Shown piece by piece: positions 55,101-63,614 of a stretch of 64,000 nt of DNA (position 1 is its first letter; the number at the start of each line of letters is the position of its first letter). A program made the translations under genes and the position numbers. The stretch is from contig JACJYW010000006.1 of NCBI GenBank assembly GCA_020635955.1, forward strand, positions 107,001 to 171,000. Direction: 5' to 3'. The DNA is from Crocinitomicaceae bacterium. Lineage in GTDB: Bacteria > Bacteroidota > Bacteroidia > Flavobacteriales_D > Crocinitomicaceae. Under the pieces are notes generated by a model. The model searched no databases and was not told the DNA's origin. It worked only from the letters and a program-made list of their open reading frames with translations.

Positions 55101-55163
55101 AATGGTAGACAAACGCCAACCAACAGAGCTGAAATTATAGAATCAGACTGGCAATTGTGGTAG
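52146..55163 (+). CDS. Exported WD40 repeat-caspase (C14) protein
   Basis: The 1005-residue protein has a signal peptide (about 1-23), a WD40-like propeller region (about 30-580, with WDVKTGRML, WDLATGAS and WNIEEGHEM units), a middle domain (about 610-725) and a caspase-like C14 domain (about 735-1005). The catalytic His is in FFAGHGI near 813 and the Cys in IDACHSGE near 863. These are exported orthocaspase/metacaspase-like proteins cutting after basic residues in known cases. Together with the TPR-CHAT protein it gives two caspase-fold proteins 10 kb apart. It ends two bases before a convergent gene. Confidence 0.88.
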   Translation: MNTLKMRLLLVFPLFFFGFHGLGQGKDVEVVIATGLEMSQASAFAPNNRYVAQALYNAVSIWDVKTGRMLRNVTYSDNITQVTDSIWFSEDSKKLIVGIAVSNDTYEVDVETGKSEFKKGAPYDFTNYVYNQSIRTSSTLYLYSGSKKDLVYKAPGGNAELVYKVIKNAYSNSNVVANSFEFHIKVGGKLSPPLDTTFHAAFTFSPDGQYVFAESAIYDLLNARRVADLKIVPFSGSSVMFFPETRIPVTAAFENLRIWDFPDVEDVEVSDLVKFKPSENGKIVICEKYNWNGGHKEYIALDLEKKKQIGKSTTTEATGYLLDASSDGTKYTYLEMVKDDPSKMEIRYNIRVCDVATGKVLHNIPNSTKAYFTSKENIMLIDSFGVSNKFYDLKSGKILPFDIAPNMASRSAYQVSSNHKYLLGTEYLAYETNENKSKVYIWDLATGASVFETEVYGLNISAFNISKDESKVSFASSNGHVIYIYDFKTKNKLLKLAGHTAIVQDTYFSDDGTRLISSALDGTRRVWNIEEGHEMVSLVNTGAKDYAIITPKQYYYATKGAKKLIHFVKGLEIYPFAQFDLKYNRPDIILQNMEASNQDLIRPFYYAYQKRLARLGFTEEMLDGAFHMPTASIDNQSGIPISTNNGELVLNVSANDELYNLDRVIVRINEVPVYGKKGISLTDKSSKSYEDEIKVQLSRGRNLVEVSVMNEKGVESIASNVMVYYESDIETKPNLYLYTIGVSEYVQSDYNLTYAAKDASDLAKLFKGGSKSFNSVIVHQFTNEEVNLETIKSIKKELKSTKVDDAICIFFAGHGILDINLDYYLASHDIDFKDPSKRGIPYDVFEDLLDNVPARKKLVMIDACHSGEIDKEEVALVENENKDNQEENITFRSVNSSTVKQIGLNNSFELMKELFNDIRKSSGAVIISSAGGMEYAMEGGQWNNGVFTYSFLHGILDQSADLNEDGVIMLSEMNKFVREEVVRLTNGRQTPTNRAEIIESDWQLW

Positions 55164-55178
55164 ATCAATAATTGATCT
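55162..55178. repeat. Perfect inverted repeat spanning convergent stop codons
   Basis: AGATCAAT-A-ATTGATCT is a perfect 8+1+8 palindrome that contains the stops of both the caspase gene (TAG) and the lipoprotein gene on the other strand (TGA). There is no T run, so it is not a typical terminator. Confidence 0.5.
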
Positions 55179-55800
55179 GATAATATGCCGTGTCAAATGG
55201 CACAAGGTATACTGAGTCCATGCTAGACTGACTAACATTCACATTCACTTTCATGAATCTAAAATATGATCCGGCTGTGTTAGTTATAGTAAAGGATGTA
55301 TCTACCAATCCATTGAAATAATAATAATCAGCAGTAACACAGCCATCACAACCAGTTCTATAATTAAAAAAGATCAATTGTAATTCATCATTTGCATTTG
55401 CGGGTGCAAGGTTGTTGATATCAAAGGTTATCCATGATTTTGATTCAAGGGTACTGTTATATATGTTAATATGGTCAGATGTTACGTCTTCAGCATTGAT
55501 CTCTTCAGAGTGGTCAAAATAATTCTCTTTCGTTATTTCCATTTTGAATTTTGTCGCTTTAATACGATCAAAGGAGAATTGATATAAACCATTAGCCTCA
55601 GTTGTGGCTCCTCCGGCGAATTCATAATTGTTACTCGTCAATGAACTATTGAATGGGATCTGATACATCTTAACTGAAGCACCACTAACAGCAGTGTTAT
55701 TAACGTTTTCAAGTACAATGCCTGAAAAATCATAATTGATGGTTCCTTTGTTGCAGGAAACAATTAAGATCAAAAGACTAATGAGGCTTATTTTCTTCAT
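55165..55800 (-). CDS. Lipoprotein with carboxypeptidase-like regulatory domain
   Basis: From the ATG at 55800 the product has 211 residues, lipobox IVSC (Cys near 16). A CarboxypepD_reg/CnaB-like beta domain follows (about 20-110, FSGIVLENVNNTAVSGASVKMYQ, GGATTEANGLYQFSF). The second half is beta rich with a Cys pair CDGC near 148. It may be a surface lipoprotein; function unknown. TAAATTTG lies seven bases before the start. Confidence 0.7.
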   Translation of the reverse strand: MKKISLISLLILIVSCNKGTINYDFSGIVLENVNNTAVSGASVKMYQIPFNSSLTSNNYEFAGGATTEANGLYQFSFDRIKATKFKMEITKENYFDHSEEINAEDVTSDHINIYNSTLESKSWITFDINNLAPANANDELQLIFFNYRTGCDGCVTADYYYFNGLVDTSFTITNTAGSYFRFMKVNVNVSQSSMDSVYLVPFDTAYYQINY

Positions 55801-55806
55801 GGAATA

Positions 55807-55814
55807 CAAATTTA
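55807..55814 (-). promoter_or_regulatory. Candidate -7 element for the lipoprotein gene
   Basis: The minus strand reads TAAATTTG, ending six bases before the ATG at 55800, predicting a near-leaderless mRNA. Confidence 0.4.
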
Positions 55815-55956
55815 AGCGGAATTAGTTTCGAAACAAAATTCTATTGGTCGAAGGATTTGGCAGAATTATTGTTCAGATTGAAGAAGCGATAGAAAAAATG
55901 GATTTTGACTATGAATCCATTCAAAATTGAGTTAAATTAGTGCTAAACGACAAACA

Positions 55957-56355
55957 ATGAAGTTACTATCTACATTACTACTTTTTCTGGGGCTTGCAGC
56001 GGTAAATAATGCAAATTCATTTTTTATGCCTCAGGATACTATGGTGTACGACATGCCAGAACAGATGCCTGAATTTCCTGGAGGAGCCGACGCAATGGAT
56101 CATTATTTTGCTGATAATATCAAATATCCTCCTGTTGCAAAAGAAAAAGGCATTCAGGGAAAAGTGTACGTGCAATTCATTGTTGAGAAAGACGGATCAG
56201 TTACACAAGTTAAGGTTAGAAGAGGGGCGCATGAACTCTTAGATAAGGAAGCAGTTAGAGTTGTAAAAATGATGCCCAATTGGAAACCTGGTTCTATGCG
56301 GGGTAAAGTAGTTAGAACAAGATATACAGTGCCTATTATTTTTGCCCTTTCATAG
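55957..56355 (+). CDS. Stand-alone TonB C-terminal-domain protein 1
   Basis: The 132-residue protein has a signal peptide (about 1-20) and then only a TonB_C domain: MPEFPGGADAMDHYFADNIKYPP, GIQGKVYVQFIVEKDGSVTQVKVRRG, LDKEAVRVVKMMPNWKPG. It lacks the membrane helix and Pro-rich linker of an energy transducer. Such exported domains are common in Bacteroidota with no known role; they may bind TonB boxes or peptidoglycan. The next gene starts directly after the stop. Confidence 0.82.
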   Translation: MKLLSTLLLFLGLAAVNNANSFFMPQDTMVYDMPEQMPEFPGGADAMDHYFADNIKYPPVAKEKGIQGKVYVQFIVEKDGSVTQVKVRRGAHELLDKEAVRVVKMMPNWKPGSMRGKVVRTRYTVPIIFALS

Positions 56356-56787
56356 ATGAGAACTTTATTACTATTACTTTTTGGTTTATCAATTACTACC
56401 TGTTTATCACAGGAAGAAGAAAGAATTTACGACTTCTCAGATACTGCTCCTGAGTTTATTGGAGGTGAACCTGCAATGATGACTTATATTCAGGAACATA
56501 TTGAATATCCTGAGACTGCAATTACTTTTGGTGAACAAGGAATTGTATATGTTCAATTCATTGTGATGAAAACGGGTGCGATCAGAGAAGTAAAAATTAT
56601 GAAGGGAGTTAGTGAGTCTTTAGATGCTGAAGCAGTTCGGGTCATTCGTCTAATGCCAAATTGGGCCCCCGGTAAAGATAAAAATGGTGAAGCGGTCAAT
56701 GTCAGATATACTCTACCTATACACTTCCGTTTAGATAATAAAACGTCAAAAAAAGGAGAGAAAAACAAAAAGAAATCAAAAAATTAA
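56356..56787 (+). CDS. Stand-alone TonB C-terminal-domain protein 2
   Basis: The 143-residue protein has a signal peptide (about 1-18) and a TonB_C domain (APEFIGGEPAMMTYIQEHIEYPE, GIVYVQFIVMKTGAIREVKIMKG, LDAEAVRVIRLMPNWAPG). It ends in a lysine-rich tail (KKGEKNKKKSKN) absent from its paralogue. It begins directly after the previous stop, so it is a tandem duplicate. It is convergent with trmD, overlapping by four bases. Confidence 0.82.
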   Translation: MRTLLLLLFGLSITTCLSQEEERIYDFSDTAPEFIGGEPAMMTYIQEHIEYPETAITFGEQGIVYVQFIVMKTGAIREVKIMKGVSESLDAEAVRVIRLMPNWAPGKDKNGEAVNVRYTLPIHFRLDNKTSKKGEKNKKKSKN

Positions 56788-57458
56788 TCCAAAAGATCAG
56801 GTCTTCTTTCTTCAGTACGCTTTACACTTTGCTCATGTCGCCATTCTTCAATTTTTGGAAGATTTCCGGATAAAAGAATATCAGGAACTTTGTGGCCTTT
56901 ATAGTCTTCCGGTCTTGTGTATACGGGAGGAGCTAGAAGATTATCCTGGAATGAATCTGTCAAGGCAGATGTTTCGTCATTGAGAACGCCTGGGATAAGT
57001 CTTACAACAGCATCAACCAATACGGCAGCACCTAATTCTCCACCAGACAGCACGTAGGATCCTATAGATATTTCTTTTGTAATGAATAAATCTCTAATTC
57101 GCTGATCAACACCTTTGTAGTGCCCACATAAAATGATCAGATTCTCAACGCTTGATAATCCATTACACATAGATTGATCAAGCACTTCACCATCAGGAGT
57201 CATATATATGATCTCATCATATTTGCGTTCAGAAGTTAGTTTTTCGATACAATCAGCAATGGGTTGGATCATCATCACCATACCAGCACCTCCACCGTAT
57301 TGATAATCATCTACACTTTTTTGTTTCTGTGTTGAGTAATCTCTTATGTTGTGAATATGAATTTCTACATGCCCTTTTTCCTGTGCACGCTTCATGATAG
57401 AGTCGGAGAGAGGACCTTCCAATAGTTTAGGTAATATGGTGAGGATATCTATTCTCAT
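56784..57458 (-). CDS. trmD: tRNA (guanine-37-N1)-methyltransferase TrmD
   Basis: The 224-residue SPOUT enzyme shows MRIDILTILPKL, YGGGAGMVM, LCGHYKGVDQRI and SIGSYVLSGGELGAAVLVDAVVRLIPGVL (the trefoil knot). It adds m1G37 to tRNAs reading CNN codons, protecting the reading frame. The start overlaps the menA stop as ATGA. Confidence 0.96.
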   Translation of the reverse strand: MRIDILTILPKLLEGPLSDSIMKRAQEKGHVEIHIHNIRDYSTQKQKSVDDYQYGGGAGMVMMIQPIADCIEKLTSERKYDEIIYMTPDGEVLDQSMCNGLSSVENLIILCGHYKGVDQRIRDLFITKEISIGSYVLSGGELGAAVLVDAVVRLIPGVLNDETSALTDSFQDNLLAPPVYTRPEDYKGHKVPDILLSGNLPKIEEWRHEQSVKRTEERRPDLLD

Positions 57459-58420
57459 GAAAGATCAAATATAGCGTCCATAAAAATGATCAGGGACATT
57501 AAAAAGGTGGACAGTGCAATTTTTTTAAGTTCCGGATCATAGGATTTAGGGTCTTTCACGCGAAACACCTTGATCAAATGAATAATATGTATAATTAGAA
57601 CCGGAGATAGATAAAGGAATAAAAGGCGATCATTAGGGTAGATAATGTAAAACTGGTAAAGTATCGGAGACCACCCTATCAATAAAATGATCGAATGATA
57701 GATCTTACTTCCTTTAAATCCGAGTAAAACAGCAAGAGTACGTTTACCTACAGCTTGATCATTTACTCGATCTCTCATGTTGTTCAGGTTGAGAACAGCA
57801 ACAGCAAAAGCCCCCATACAAATGGATGCTATTATGGGTTGGATATGTATCGTCATTGCTTGTAGATAATAACTACCACAAACTCCAACAAATCCAAAGA
57901 AAATGAATACGAAGGCATCTCCTAGAGCATAGTAGCCATACGCACCTTTTCCAACGGTGTATTTAATTGCCGCCGCAATTGCTAGTATTCCCAATAAAAT
58001 GAAAAGAAGAAAAAGGTAATTAACCGCACCTTCAAAAGCAACAAGTAACAAGGTAATCCCTGAAATGAAAGATAAAATGGAAAACAATATTACGGCATTT
58101 TTCATTTCTTTTGCAGTAATGATCCCACTTTGAATGGCTCGTTCAGGTCCTATTCTGTTTTCGTTATCAGCACCTTTTAGTGCATCCCCGTAATCATTGG
58201 CCAAATTGGATAATATTTGAAGGAATAGGGTAGTCAGTAATGTGAGGGAAAATACACTCCAACTAAATTGATCTTGCCACCAATGTAAAACAAACTGAGT
58301 ATAGTACCAGGTCATAGCACTTCCTGTAAGAATCACACTAAAACTCAAAGGCAATGTACGCAAACGCATGGCTTTTATCCATGCTTTTGTTTTAGAAGTA
58401 TGCTTTGAATTTTCCGTCAT
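57455..58420 (-). CDS. menA: 1,4-dihydroxy-2-naphthoate polyprenyltransferase MenA
   Basis: From the ATG at 58420 the protein has 321 residues. It is a UbiA-superfamily enzyme with about nine membrane helices. The prenyl-diphosphate/Mg sites are the ND..D motif NLANDYGDALKGADNENRIGPERA and the later NNMRDRVNDQAVGKRTLAV. It makes demethylmenaquinone, the respiratory quinone of this phylum. It lies two bases after rarA. A TTG extension to 58447 is unlikely. Confidence 0.93.
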   Translation of the reverse strand: MTENSKHTSKTKAWIKAMRLRTLPLSFSVILTGSAMTWYYTQFVLHWWQDQFSWSVFSLTLLTTLFLQILSNLANDYGDALKGADNENRIGPERAIQSGIITAKEMKNAVILFSILSFISGITLLLVAFEGAVNYLFLLFILLGILAIAAAIKYTVGKGAYGYYALGDAFVFIFFGFVGVCGSYYLQAMTIHIQPIIASICMGAFAVAVLNLNNMRDRVNDQAVGKRTLAVLLGFKGSKIYHSIILLIGWSPILYQFYIIYPNDRLLFLYLSPVLIIHIIHLIKVFRVKDPKSYDPELKKIALSTFLMSLIIFMDAIFDLS

Positions 58421-58422
58421 AA

Positions 58423-59700
58423 CTAAGTTGAATACTTGTCTCCCCAAAGATTTATAATGGTTTGTGCAATCTCCTTTTCTCGTTGGGAACTTCCTGAGGT
58501 ATAAAAGCTAGATCCCTTAATATCTTCTGGCATAAACTCCTGAGCTATAAAATTATTCGCTCCTTCATGGGAGTATTTGTATTCTTCACCGTATCCAAGA
58601 TCCTTCATAAGTTTGGTTGGTGCATTTCTCAAATGAAGGGGAACCGGCAAATTCCCGGTTTCCTTTACCACGGCTTGAGCTTTGCCTATGGCTTTGTAAG
58701 CACTGTTTCCTTTTGGTGATGTAGCCAGATAAATAGTGGCTTGAGCTAATACAATTCTACCTTCGGGCCATCCAATTTTATTAATGGCATCAAATGCTGC
58801 GTTTGCAATGATCAATCCATTTGTATTAGCCAGTCCTATGTCTTCAGCTGCTAAAATGATCAATCTTCTTGCAATGAATTTTGGATCTTCACCTCCCTCG
58901 ATCATGCGGGCCAGCCAATAAACTGCCGCATTTGGATCACTTCCTCTTATAGATTTTATAAAGGCTGAAATGATGTCATAATGCTGCTCACCATCCTTGT
59001 CATACATGGCAATGTTTTCCTGCAGAATTGATTTTACAAACTCATTAGTGATCTCAATTTCATTACCTCCCATCTGGGAAACAACTAACTCTAGTCCATT
59101 TAGCAATTTGCGAGCGTCTCCGCCACTTGTTTTAAGTAAAGCTTCGGTCTCCTTTAATGTGATCTTCTTTTTCTTGAGTATATCATCTTCTGTTATCGCT
59201 CGCTCCATTAAGGAGATCAATTCTTCTTTCGTATGGTGTTGTAAAGTATAAACCTGGCATCTGGATAATAGTGCTGAGATCACTTCGAATGAAGGATTTT
59301 CAGTGGTTGCACCTATTAAGGTAATAATCCCCTTCTCAACGGCACCTAACAATGAATCTTGCTGAGATTTACTGAATCTATGGATCTCATCTATAAATAA
59401 TATCGCATTATTTTGACCAAATAACCCCTGGGCATTTACTTTTTCTATGATCTCCCGAATATCTTTTACCCCAGAATTTATAGCACTTAATGCATGAAAG
59501 GGTCTGTCAACAGTATTGGCAATGATCTGAGCCAAAGTGGTTTTTCCAACACCGGGAGGTCCCCAAAATATCATGGAGGGAATATTACCTGAGTTGATAG
59601 CCTTACGAAGACCGGAGCCTTCTCCCAGGATATGTGTTTGCCCAACATACTCATCAAGAGTTGTAGGTCGCATTCGTTCTGCTAAGGGAATCACACTCAT
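58423..59700 (-). CDS. rarA: Replication-associated recombination protein RarA (MgsA)
   Basis: The 425-residue AAA+ ATPase shows LAERMRPTTLDEYVGQ, Walker A GPPGVGKTTLA, Walker B ILFIDEIHRFSKSQQD, sensor GATTENPSFEV and the MgsA C-terminal tetramerisation part (SDPNAAVYWLARMIEGGEDP, LRNAPTKLMKDLGYG). It acts at stalled replication forks. It is first in the rarA-menA-trmD run. Confidence 0.95.
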   Translation of the reverse strand: MSVIPLAERMRPTTLDEYVGQTHILGEGSGLRKAINSGNIPSMIFWGPPGVGKTTLAQIIANTVDRPFHALSAINSGVKDIREIIEKVNAQGLFGQNNAILFIDEIHRFSKSQQDSLLGAVEKGIITLIGATTENPSFEVISALLSRCQVYTLQHHTKEELISLMERAITEDDILKKKKITLKETEALLKTSGGDARKLLNGLELVVSQMGGNEIEITNEFVKSILQENIAMYDKDGEQHYDIISAFIKSIRGSDPNAAVYWLARMIEGGEDPKFIARRLIILAAEDIGLANTNGLIIANAAFDAINKIGWPEGRIVLAQATIYLATSPKGNSAYKAIGKAQAVVKETGNLPVPLHLRNAPTKLMKDLGYGEEYKYSHEGANNFIAQEFMPEDIKGSSFYTSGSSQREKEIAQTIINLWGDKYST

Positions 59701-59716
59701 ACTCCCAATTTAGAAA

Positions 59717-60598
59717 TTAATTAGATTTTGGACGCTTATGCTTCCAACGTTTGTGTGACCACAACCATGATTCAGGTGCATCATTGATCAAACTTTCCAG
59801 AATTTTACTGTAAGTATCTGTGATCTCACCATCTTTCGTTTTAAGAGGATCTTCAGTGATCATTTGAAATTCAACTTCGTAATATCCTCTTTTAATTCTC
59901 TTGGCATAACCGAATACTACGGCATAATCAAACTTCTTTGAAAGTTTTTCTGGACCAATGTTCCAACCGGTTTCCTGATGCAAAAACGTATTCCAATGAG
60001 CTGATTCCTTATTAGTAGGTGATTGATCATTTACAATAACTACCATTCTAGGTGCTTTCACTTCTTCTTTGAAAAAAGGTAATAATTGTCTTGTTTCGAT
60101 CAATTTCATACCGTTTCTCGTTCTTGAATTATAAAGAATTCGATCGTAAAAACTGTTTTTCAAAGGTTGATATACCGAGAAAGTGTTGTAAGGAACCTGA
60201 TGTGGTAAACTCAAAGCATAAAACTCCCAGTTATTAATGTGTCCACAGGTTACAATTACATTCTTACCATCTTTATGTAATTTCTCTATTAAATCAGCAT
60301 TCTTAATGCTGGTTCTTCTCATCAGCTCTTTATGGCTAATGCTAACCGCTTTGATGCTTTCGAAAATAAAGTCTACAAATCTTTTGTAAAAAGCCTTTTC
60401 AATTTTGATGATCTCCTTTTTAGATTTCTTTGGAAATGCATGAACAAGATTCAATCGAACAACTGCACGTCTATATCTTACTACATAATACGTCAAAAAA
60501 CCTACTATAGATGAAAAGAAAAACAAAACACCTAAAGGGCAGTAAGAAAGAGGTTTGAGTATTAAATAAAATAATATTCGGTCAGCGATTTTTACCAT
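59717..60598 (-). CDS. Lipid A acyltransferase-like protein (LpxL/HtrB family)
   Basis: The 293-residue protein has an N-terminal membrane helix (about 18-40) and the LpxL/M acyltransferase box CGHINNWEFYAL (HX4E), then VNDQSPTNKESAHWNTFLHQETGWNIGPEKLSKKF. It should add a secondary acyl chain to lipid A (or Kdo-free precursor) at the inner membrane. It complements lpxK and lpxH in the same window. TAACTTTG lies upstream at 60621-60628. Confidence 0.87.
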   Translation of the reverse strand: MVKIADRILFYLILKPLSYCPLGVLFFFSSIVGFLTYYVVRYRRAVVRLNLVHAFPKKSKKEIIKIEKAFYKRFVDFIFESIKAVSISHKELMRRTSIKNADLIEKLHKDGKNVIVTCGHINNWEFYALSLPHQVPYNTFSVYQPLKNSFYDRILYNSRTRNGMKLIETRQLLPFFKEEVKAPRMVVIVNDQSPTNKESAHWNTFLHQETGWNIGPEKLSKKFDYAVVFGYAKRIKRGYYEVEFQMITEDPLKTKDGEITDTYSKILESLINDAPESWLWSHKRWKHKRPKSN

Positions 60599-60620
60599 TT
60601 GCTCTTAAAGAGTAAGCGTG

Positions 60621-60628
60621 CAAAGTTA
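60621..60628 (-). promoter_or_regulatory. Candidate -7 element for the LpxL-like gene
   Basis: The minus strand reads TAACTTTG, 22 bases before the ATG at 60598. Confidence 0.45.
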
Positions 60629-60722
60629 AGAGTATCGCTTAATTGTAGCGCATTATTTTCTGGAATTATTGCAAATAATAAATTCATGCGAAAACTAAGA
60701 TATACCTAACGAATGAAAACCT

Positions 60723-60730
60723 TAATTTTG
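60723..60730 (+). promoter_or_regulatory. Candidate -7 element for the WG-repeat operon
   Basis: TAATTTTG matches TAnnTTTG and lies 14 bases before the TTG start at 60745. Confidence 0.45.
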
Positions 60731-60744
60731 TTCTAAAGCGCAAA

Positions 60745-62847
60745 TTGAGATTTCTATTTCTTATATCATTGATAATGACGACTTACAACTCTTTTGGAGG
60801 TAAGTTGGGTAAGGCTTTTGAGGCCTTAGAGATCTATAATTATTTTGAGGCAAAACGTCTTTTTGAGAAATCTATTAAAAATCATCCGGTACCTGCAGCA
60901 TATGGATTGAGCATTATATATGCCAGGAGAGATAATCCTTTTTCGAATCTGGATTCGGCATACAGTATGATCTATAAATCCTTTCAAGCATATCCTTCAA
61001 CTAAAGAAAAGCTCAAATTGAATTATGAAAAAAAATTGGGGATCGACAGTGTTGCTGTAGTGAAGCAACGAGACCTCATATCAGATCTCATTTACCGAAG
61101 AGCTAAAGAAACAAATTCAGTTTTTGCCTTCCAAGACTTCATAGATAAAAACAAATGGAGTAATGATCTTGATTCGGCAATCTATTTGAGAGATGAATTA
61201 GCTTTCAATTTGGCAGTTGAATCCGGTGGGTCTAAAGATTTTGAAGATTTTCTTAAAAACTATAAGGAATCTTTCTTTTATCAACAAGCAGAAGAGTTGT
61301 TGCATGAAACACTATACAAGGAACAGACAGCGAATAATACTTTTGTGGATTACGTGAATTTTGTCAAGAATTATCCTGAATCGCCTTATCGCGGACAAGC
61401 AGAGGATAAGGTTTATGAGATCTCAACCAAAACCGGCACAGCTGAATCCTATAGAGCATTCATTATTGAGTTTCCTGGTAACAGAAATATTAAATCAGCA
61501 TGGAAACATCTTTATAATGCCAAAATGATGGAAGAATATTCATCCAGAAACATTAAAGCTTTTAAGGAAGAGTATCCTGATTACCCTTATCAAAAGGAGT
61601 TATTAGCTGAATCTAATATGGCAGATAAGATCTTTCTTCCTATAAAACATAAAGGGTTATGGGGATTTTGTGATCTATCCGGAAATGTGGTTATTGAACC
61701 TAAGTATGAATCTGTAGAGGTGTTTTCTGAAGGATTGACTGCTGCAAAAGTAGGTGAGCATTTTGGGTATCTGAATAAGTTGGGTAATCTCGCTATTCCT
61801 CCTGCATTTGATGATGCACTATCATTTTCTGAAGGTCATGCTTTGGTTGAAGTGAATGGGCTTCTCGGTATGATCGATAGAAATGGTGATTTTGTTATTC
61901 CTGCTAAATATGAAGATCTGGGAATTTTAAAAAGTGGTTTGGCTTATTATCAGGAAGAGGATCTCTATGGTTATTTTGACTCAAAAGGTAAGGTTCGATT
62001 AACGCCACAATTTTCAGAAGCATTTGATTTTGAAGGAAACTATGCTGTTGTTAGTATGAATGATTTTTACGGTGTAATTGATCAGTTTGGAACCACCTTT
62101 TTGCCTTTTAAATTTGATGAGATATTTCAATACGACAGTACTCATTTTGTTGCATATTTAGATGAATACTGGGGTGTGATTGGTTTGCAAAAAGATACGT
62201 TGATCCCGTTTGAATATGACTACATAGGTAAGCCGGACAACGGAATGACCATGGTGGAATTAGATGATGAATTCAATTATTTTTTGCAGGATAGTACCTT
62301 CTTATTGGATGTGTGGGCTGAAACGTTTCCTGAATATCGCCAATTAGCACGATTTACAAATGGATATGCGAAGATCAAATATGAAGATGGATATAATTTG
62401 ATCGATAAGGACGGAAAAAAGCTTTTCAAAAAGAATCAGGAAGATTTAGGAAGATTTGGTGAGCTGATTCCACATAAAAAGAAAGGGGTTTGGGGGTATG
62501 TGGATAAAGCGGGAACAACAAAAATAGATCATGAATATACTTATGCAAATTCGTTTCAAGGTGAATTTGCTATTATACAACAAGATCCTTTTTATGGTTT
62601 GATCAATAGAAAGGGTGAATTTGTGGTAGGGCCCTTGATGGAAGATTTGAAAAAATTAAATGATACTTTATTTGTTGGTAAAAGTCTTGGTAAATACGGT
62701 TTGATATCAACAAAAGGCGATACCTTGCTTAATTTTCAGTATATTAAGATTGAACCTATTGACGACACAGTCGTAATGATAGAAGAAGAAGGAGAGATTT
62801 ACTATTATAATATCAAACGACTTGAGTTTTTAAGAAAAGAAGATTAG
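60745..62847 (+). CDS. Exported WG-repeat protein
   Basis: The 700-residue protein starts at a TTG (60745) that gives a signal peptide; an ATG at 60775 would cut into it. Residues about 20-295 are helical and TPR-like. From about 300 to 690 there are some eight WG (KWG) repeats with the pattern GLWGFCDLSGNVVIEPKYESVEVFSEGL. WG-repeat proteins are common in Bacteroidota; their function is unclear and probably a binding scaffold. The stop overlaps the next gene's GTG start (TAGTG). Confidence 0.82.
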   Translation: MRFLFLISLIMTTYNSFGGKLGKAFEALEIYNYFEAKRLFEKSIKNHPVPAAYGLSIIYARRDNPFSNLDSAYSMIYKSFQAYPSTKEKLKLNYEKKLGIDSVAVVKQRDLISDLIYRRAKETNSVFAFQDFIDKNKWSNDLDSAIYLRDELAFNLAVESGGSKDFEDFLKNYKESFFYQQAEELLHETLYKEQTANNTFVDYVNFVKNYPESPYRGQAEDKVYEISTKTGTAESYRAFIIEFPGNRNIKSAWKHLYNAKMMEEYSSRNIKAFKEEYPDYPYQKELLAESNMADKIFLPIKHKGLWGFCDLSGNVVIEPKYESVEVFSEGLTAAKVGEHFGYLNKLGNLAIPPAFDDALSFSEGHALVEVNGLLGMIDRNGDFVIPAKYEDLGILKSGLAYYQEEDLYGYFDSKGKVRLTPQFSEAFDFEGNYAVVSMNDFYGVIDQFGTTFLPFKFDEIFQYDSTHFVAYLDEYWGVIGLQKDTLIPFEYDYIGKPDNGMTMVELDDEFNYFLQDSTFLLDVWAETFPEYRQLARFTNGYAKIKYEDGYNLIDKDGKKLFKKNQEDLGRFGELIPHKKKGVWGYVDKAGTTKIDHEYTYANSFQGEFAIIQQDPFYGLINRKGEFVVGPLMEDLKKLNDTLFVGKSLGKYGLISTKGDTLLNFQYIKIEPIDDTVVMIEEEGEIYYYNIKRLEFLRKED

Positions 62848-63614
62848 TGGACGCGTTTTTAACTTACATAGAGAAATATAAGTTTGCTATCCTTGGAACA
62901 GTTGTGTTTCATGTGATCTTCTTTTTCTATTTCAATTTCAAAACCATTGAACGCCCTTTTAAGTTTCCAGATCCTTCAGTAGAGGTATCTGTTCCACTGG
63001 AAGATATTGAGTTTGATCCCGAGATCATGGAGAAACTTGAGCTTACTAAGAATAATCAGACTTCAGAAGAGGTGTATAATGTGGCTTCTGATGCAAATGA
63101 TAAAAGAAATAAATCTTACGAGAATTTTTCAACCCAGGAATTGGATGAACAAGTTGAAAATGAAGCTAAAAATTTAGAGCAACAGTTTTTTAATGAATGG
63201 GCAGCTACTCATGACGGTGGGGACGGTTCCAATGGATCTACAGCTGATATCGATCTGAATAATGACAAGAAGAAACCGTTAAATACCGTTGATAAATCAA
63301 CCATAAATAGCGGAGGATCCAATTCTTTTGCAGGTGAGGTAATGGTTTCTTTTGATCTAACGAGCAGAAAAGCACACTCATTACCTAAGCCTGGTTATAC
63401 TTGTAATAGTGCCGGAACCGTAGTGATTGATGTGAAAGTTGATAAATCTGGTGAAGTAAAATCAGCCACTTACAACGGCACTCTTTCTACGTCTGCAGAT
63501 GAATGTATGATCGAAAAAGCTATACGATATGCTAAAAAATCTCGTTTCAATTTGAGTTCTTCTGCTCCAGCTATGCAGTCAGGAACAATTACATACAAAT
63601 TTGTAAACAAGTAA
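62847..63614 (+). CDS. TonB-like energy transducer
   Basis: The 255-residue protein has a short cytoplasmic start, one membrane helix (about 13-31), an acidic and Asn-rich linker (about 40-160, not Pro-rich as in classical TonB) and a C-terminal TonB_C-like domain (about 165-255; GYTCNSAGTVVIDVKVDKSGEVKSATYNG). A pair of Cys in that domain (about 190 and 218) could form a disulfide. The start is a GTG overlapping the WG-gene stop. It may energise a receptor, but the partner is unknown. Confidence 0.78.
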   Translation: MDAFLTYIEKYKFAILGTVVFHVIFFFYFNFKTIERPFKFPDPSVEVSVPLEDIEFDPEIMEKLELTKNNQTSEEVYNVASDANDKRNKSYENFSTQELDEQVENEAKNLEQQFFNEWAATHDGGDGSNGSTADIDLNNDKKKPLNTVDKSTINSGGSNSFAGEVMVSFDLTSRKAHSLPKPGYTCNSAGTVVIDVKVDKSGEVKSATYNGTLSTSADECMIEKAIRYAKKSRFNLSSSAPAMQSGTITYKFVNK

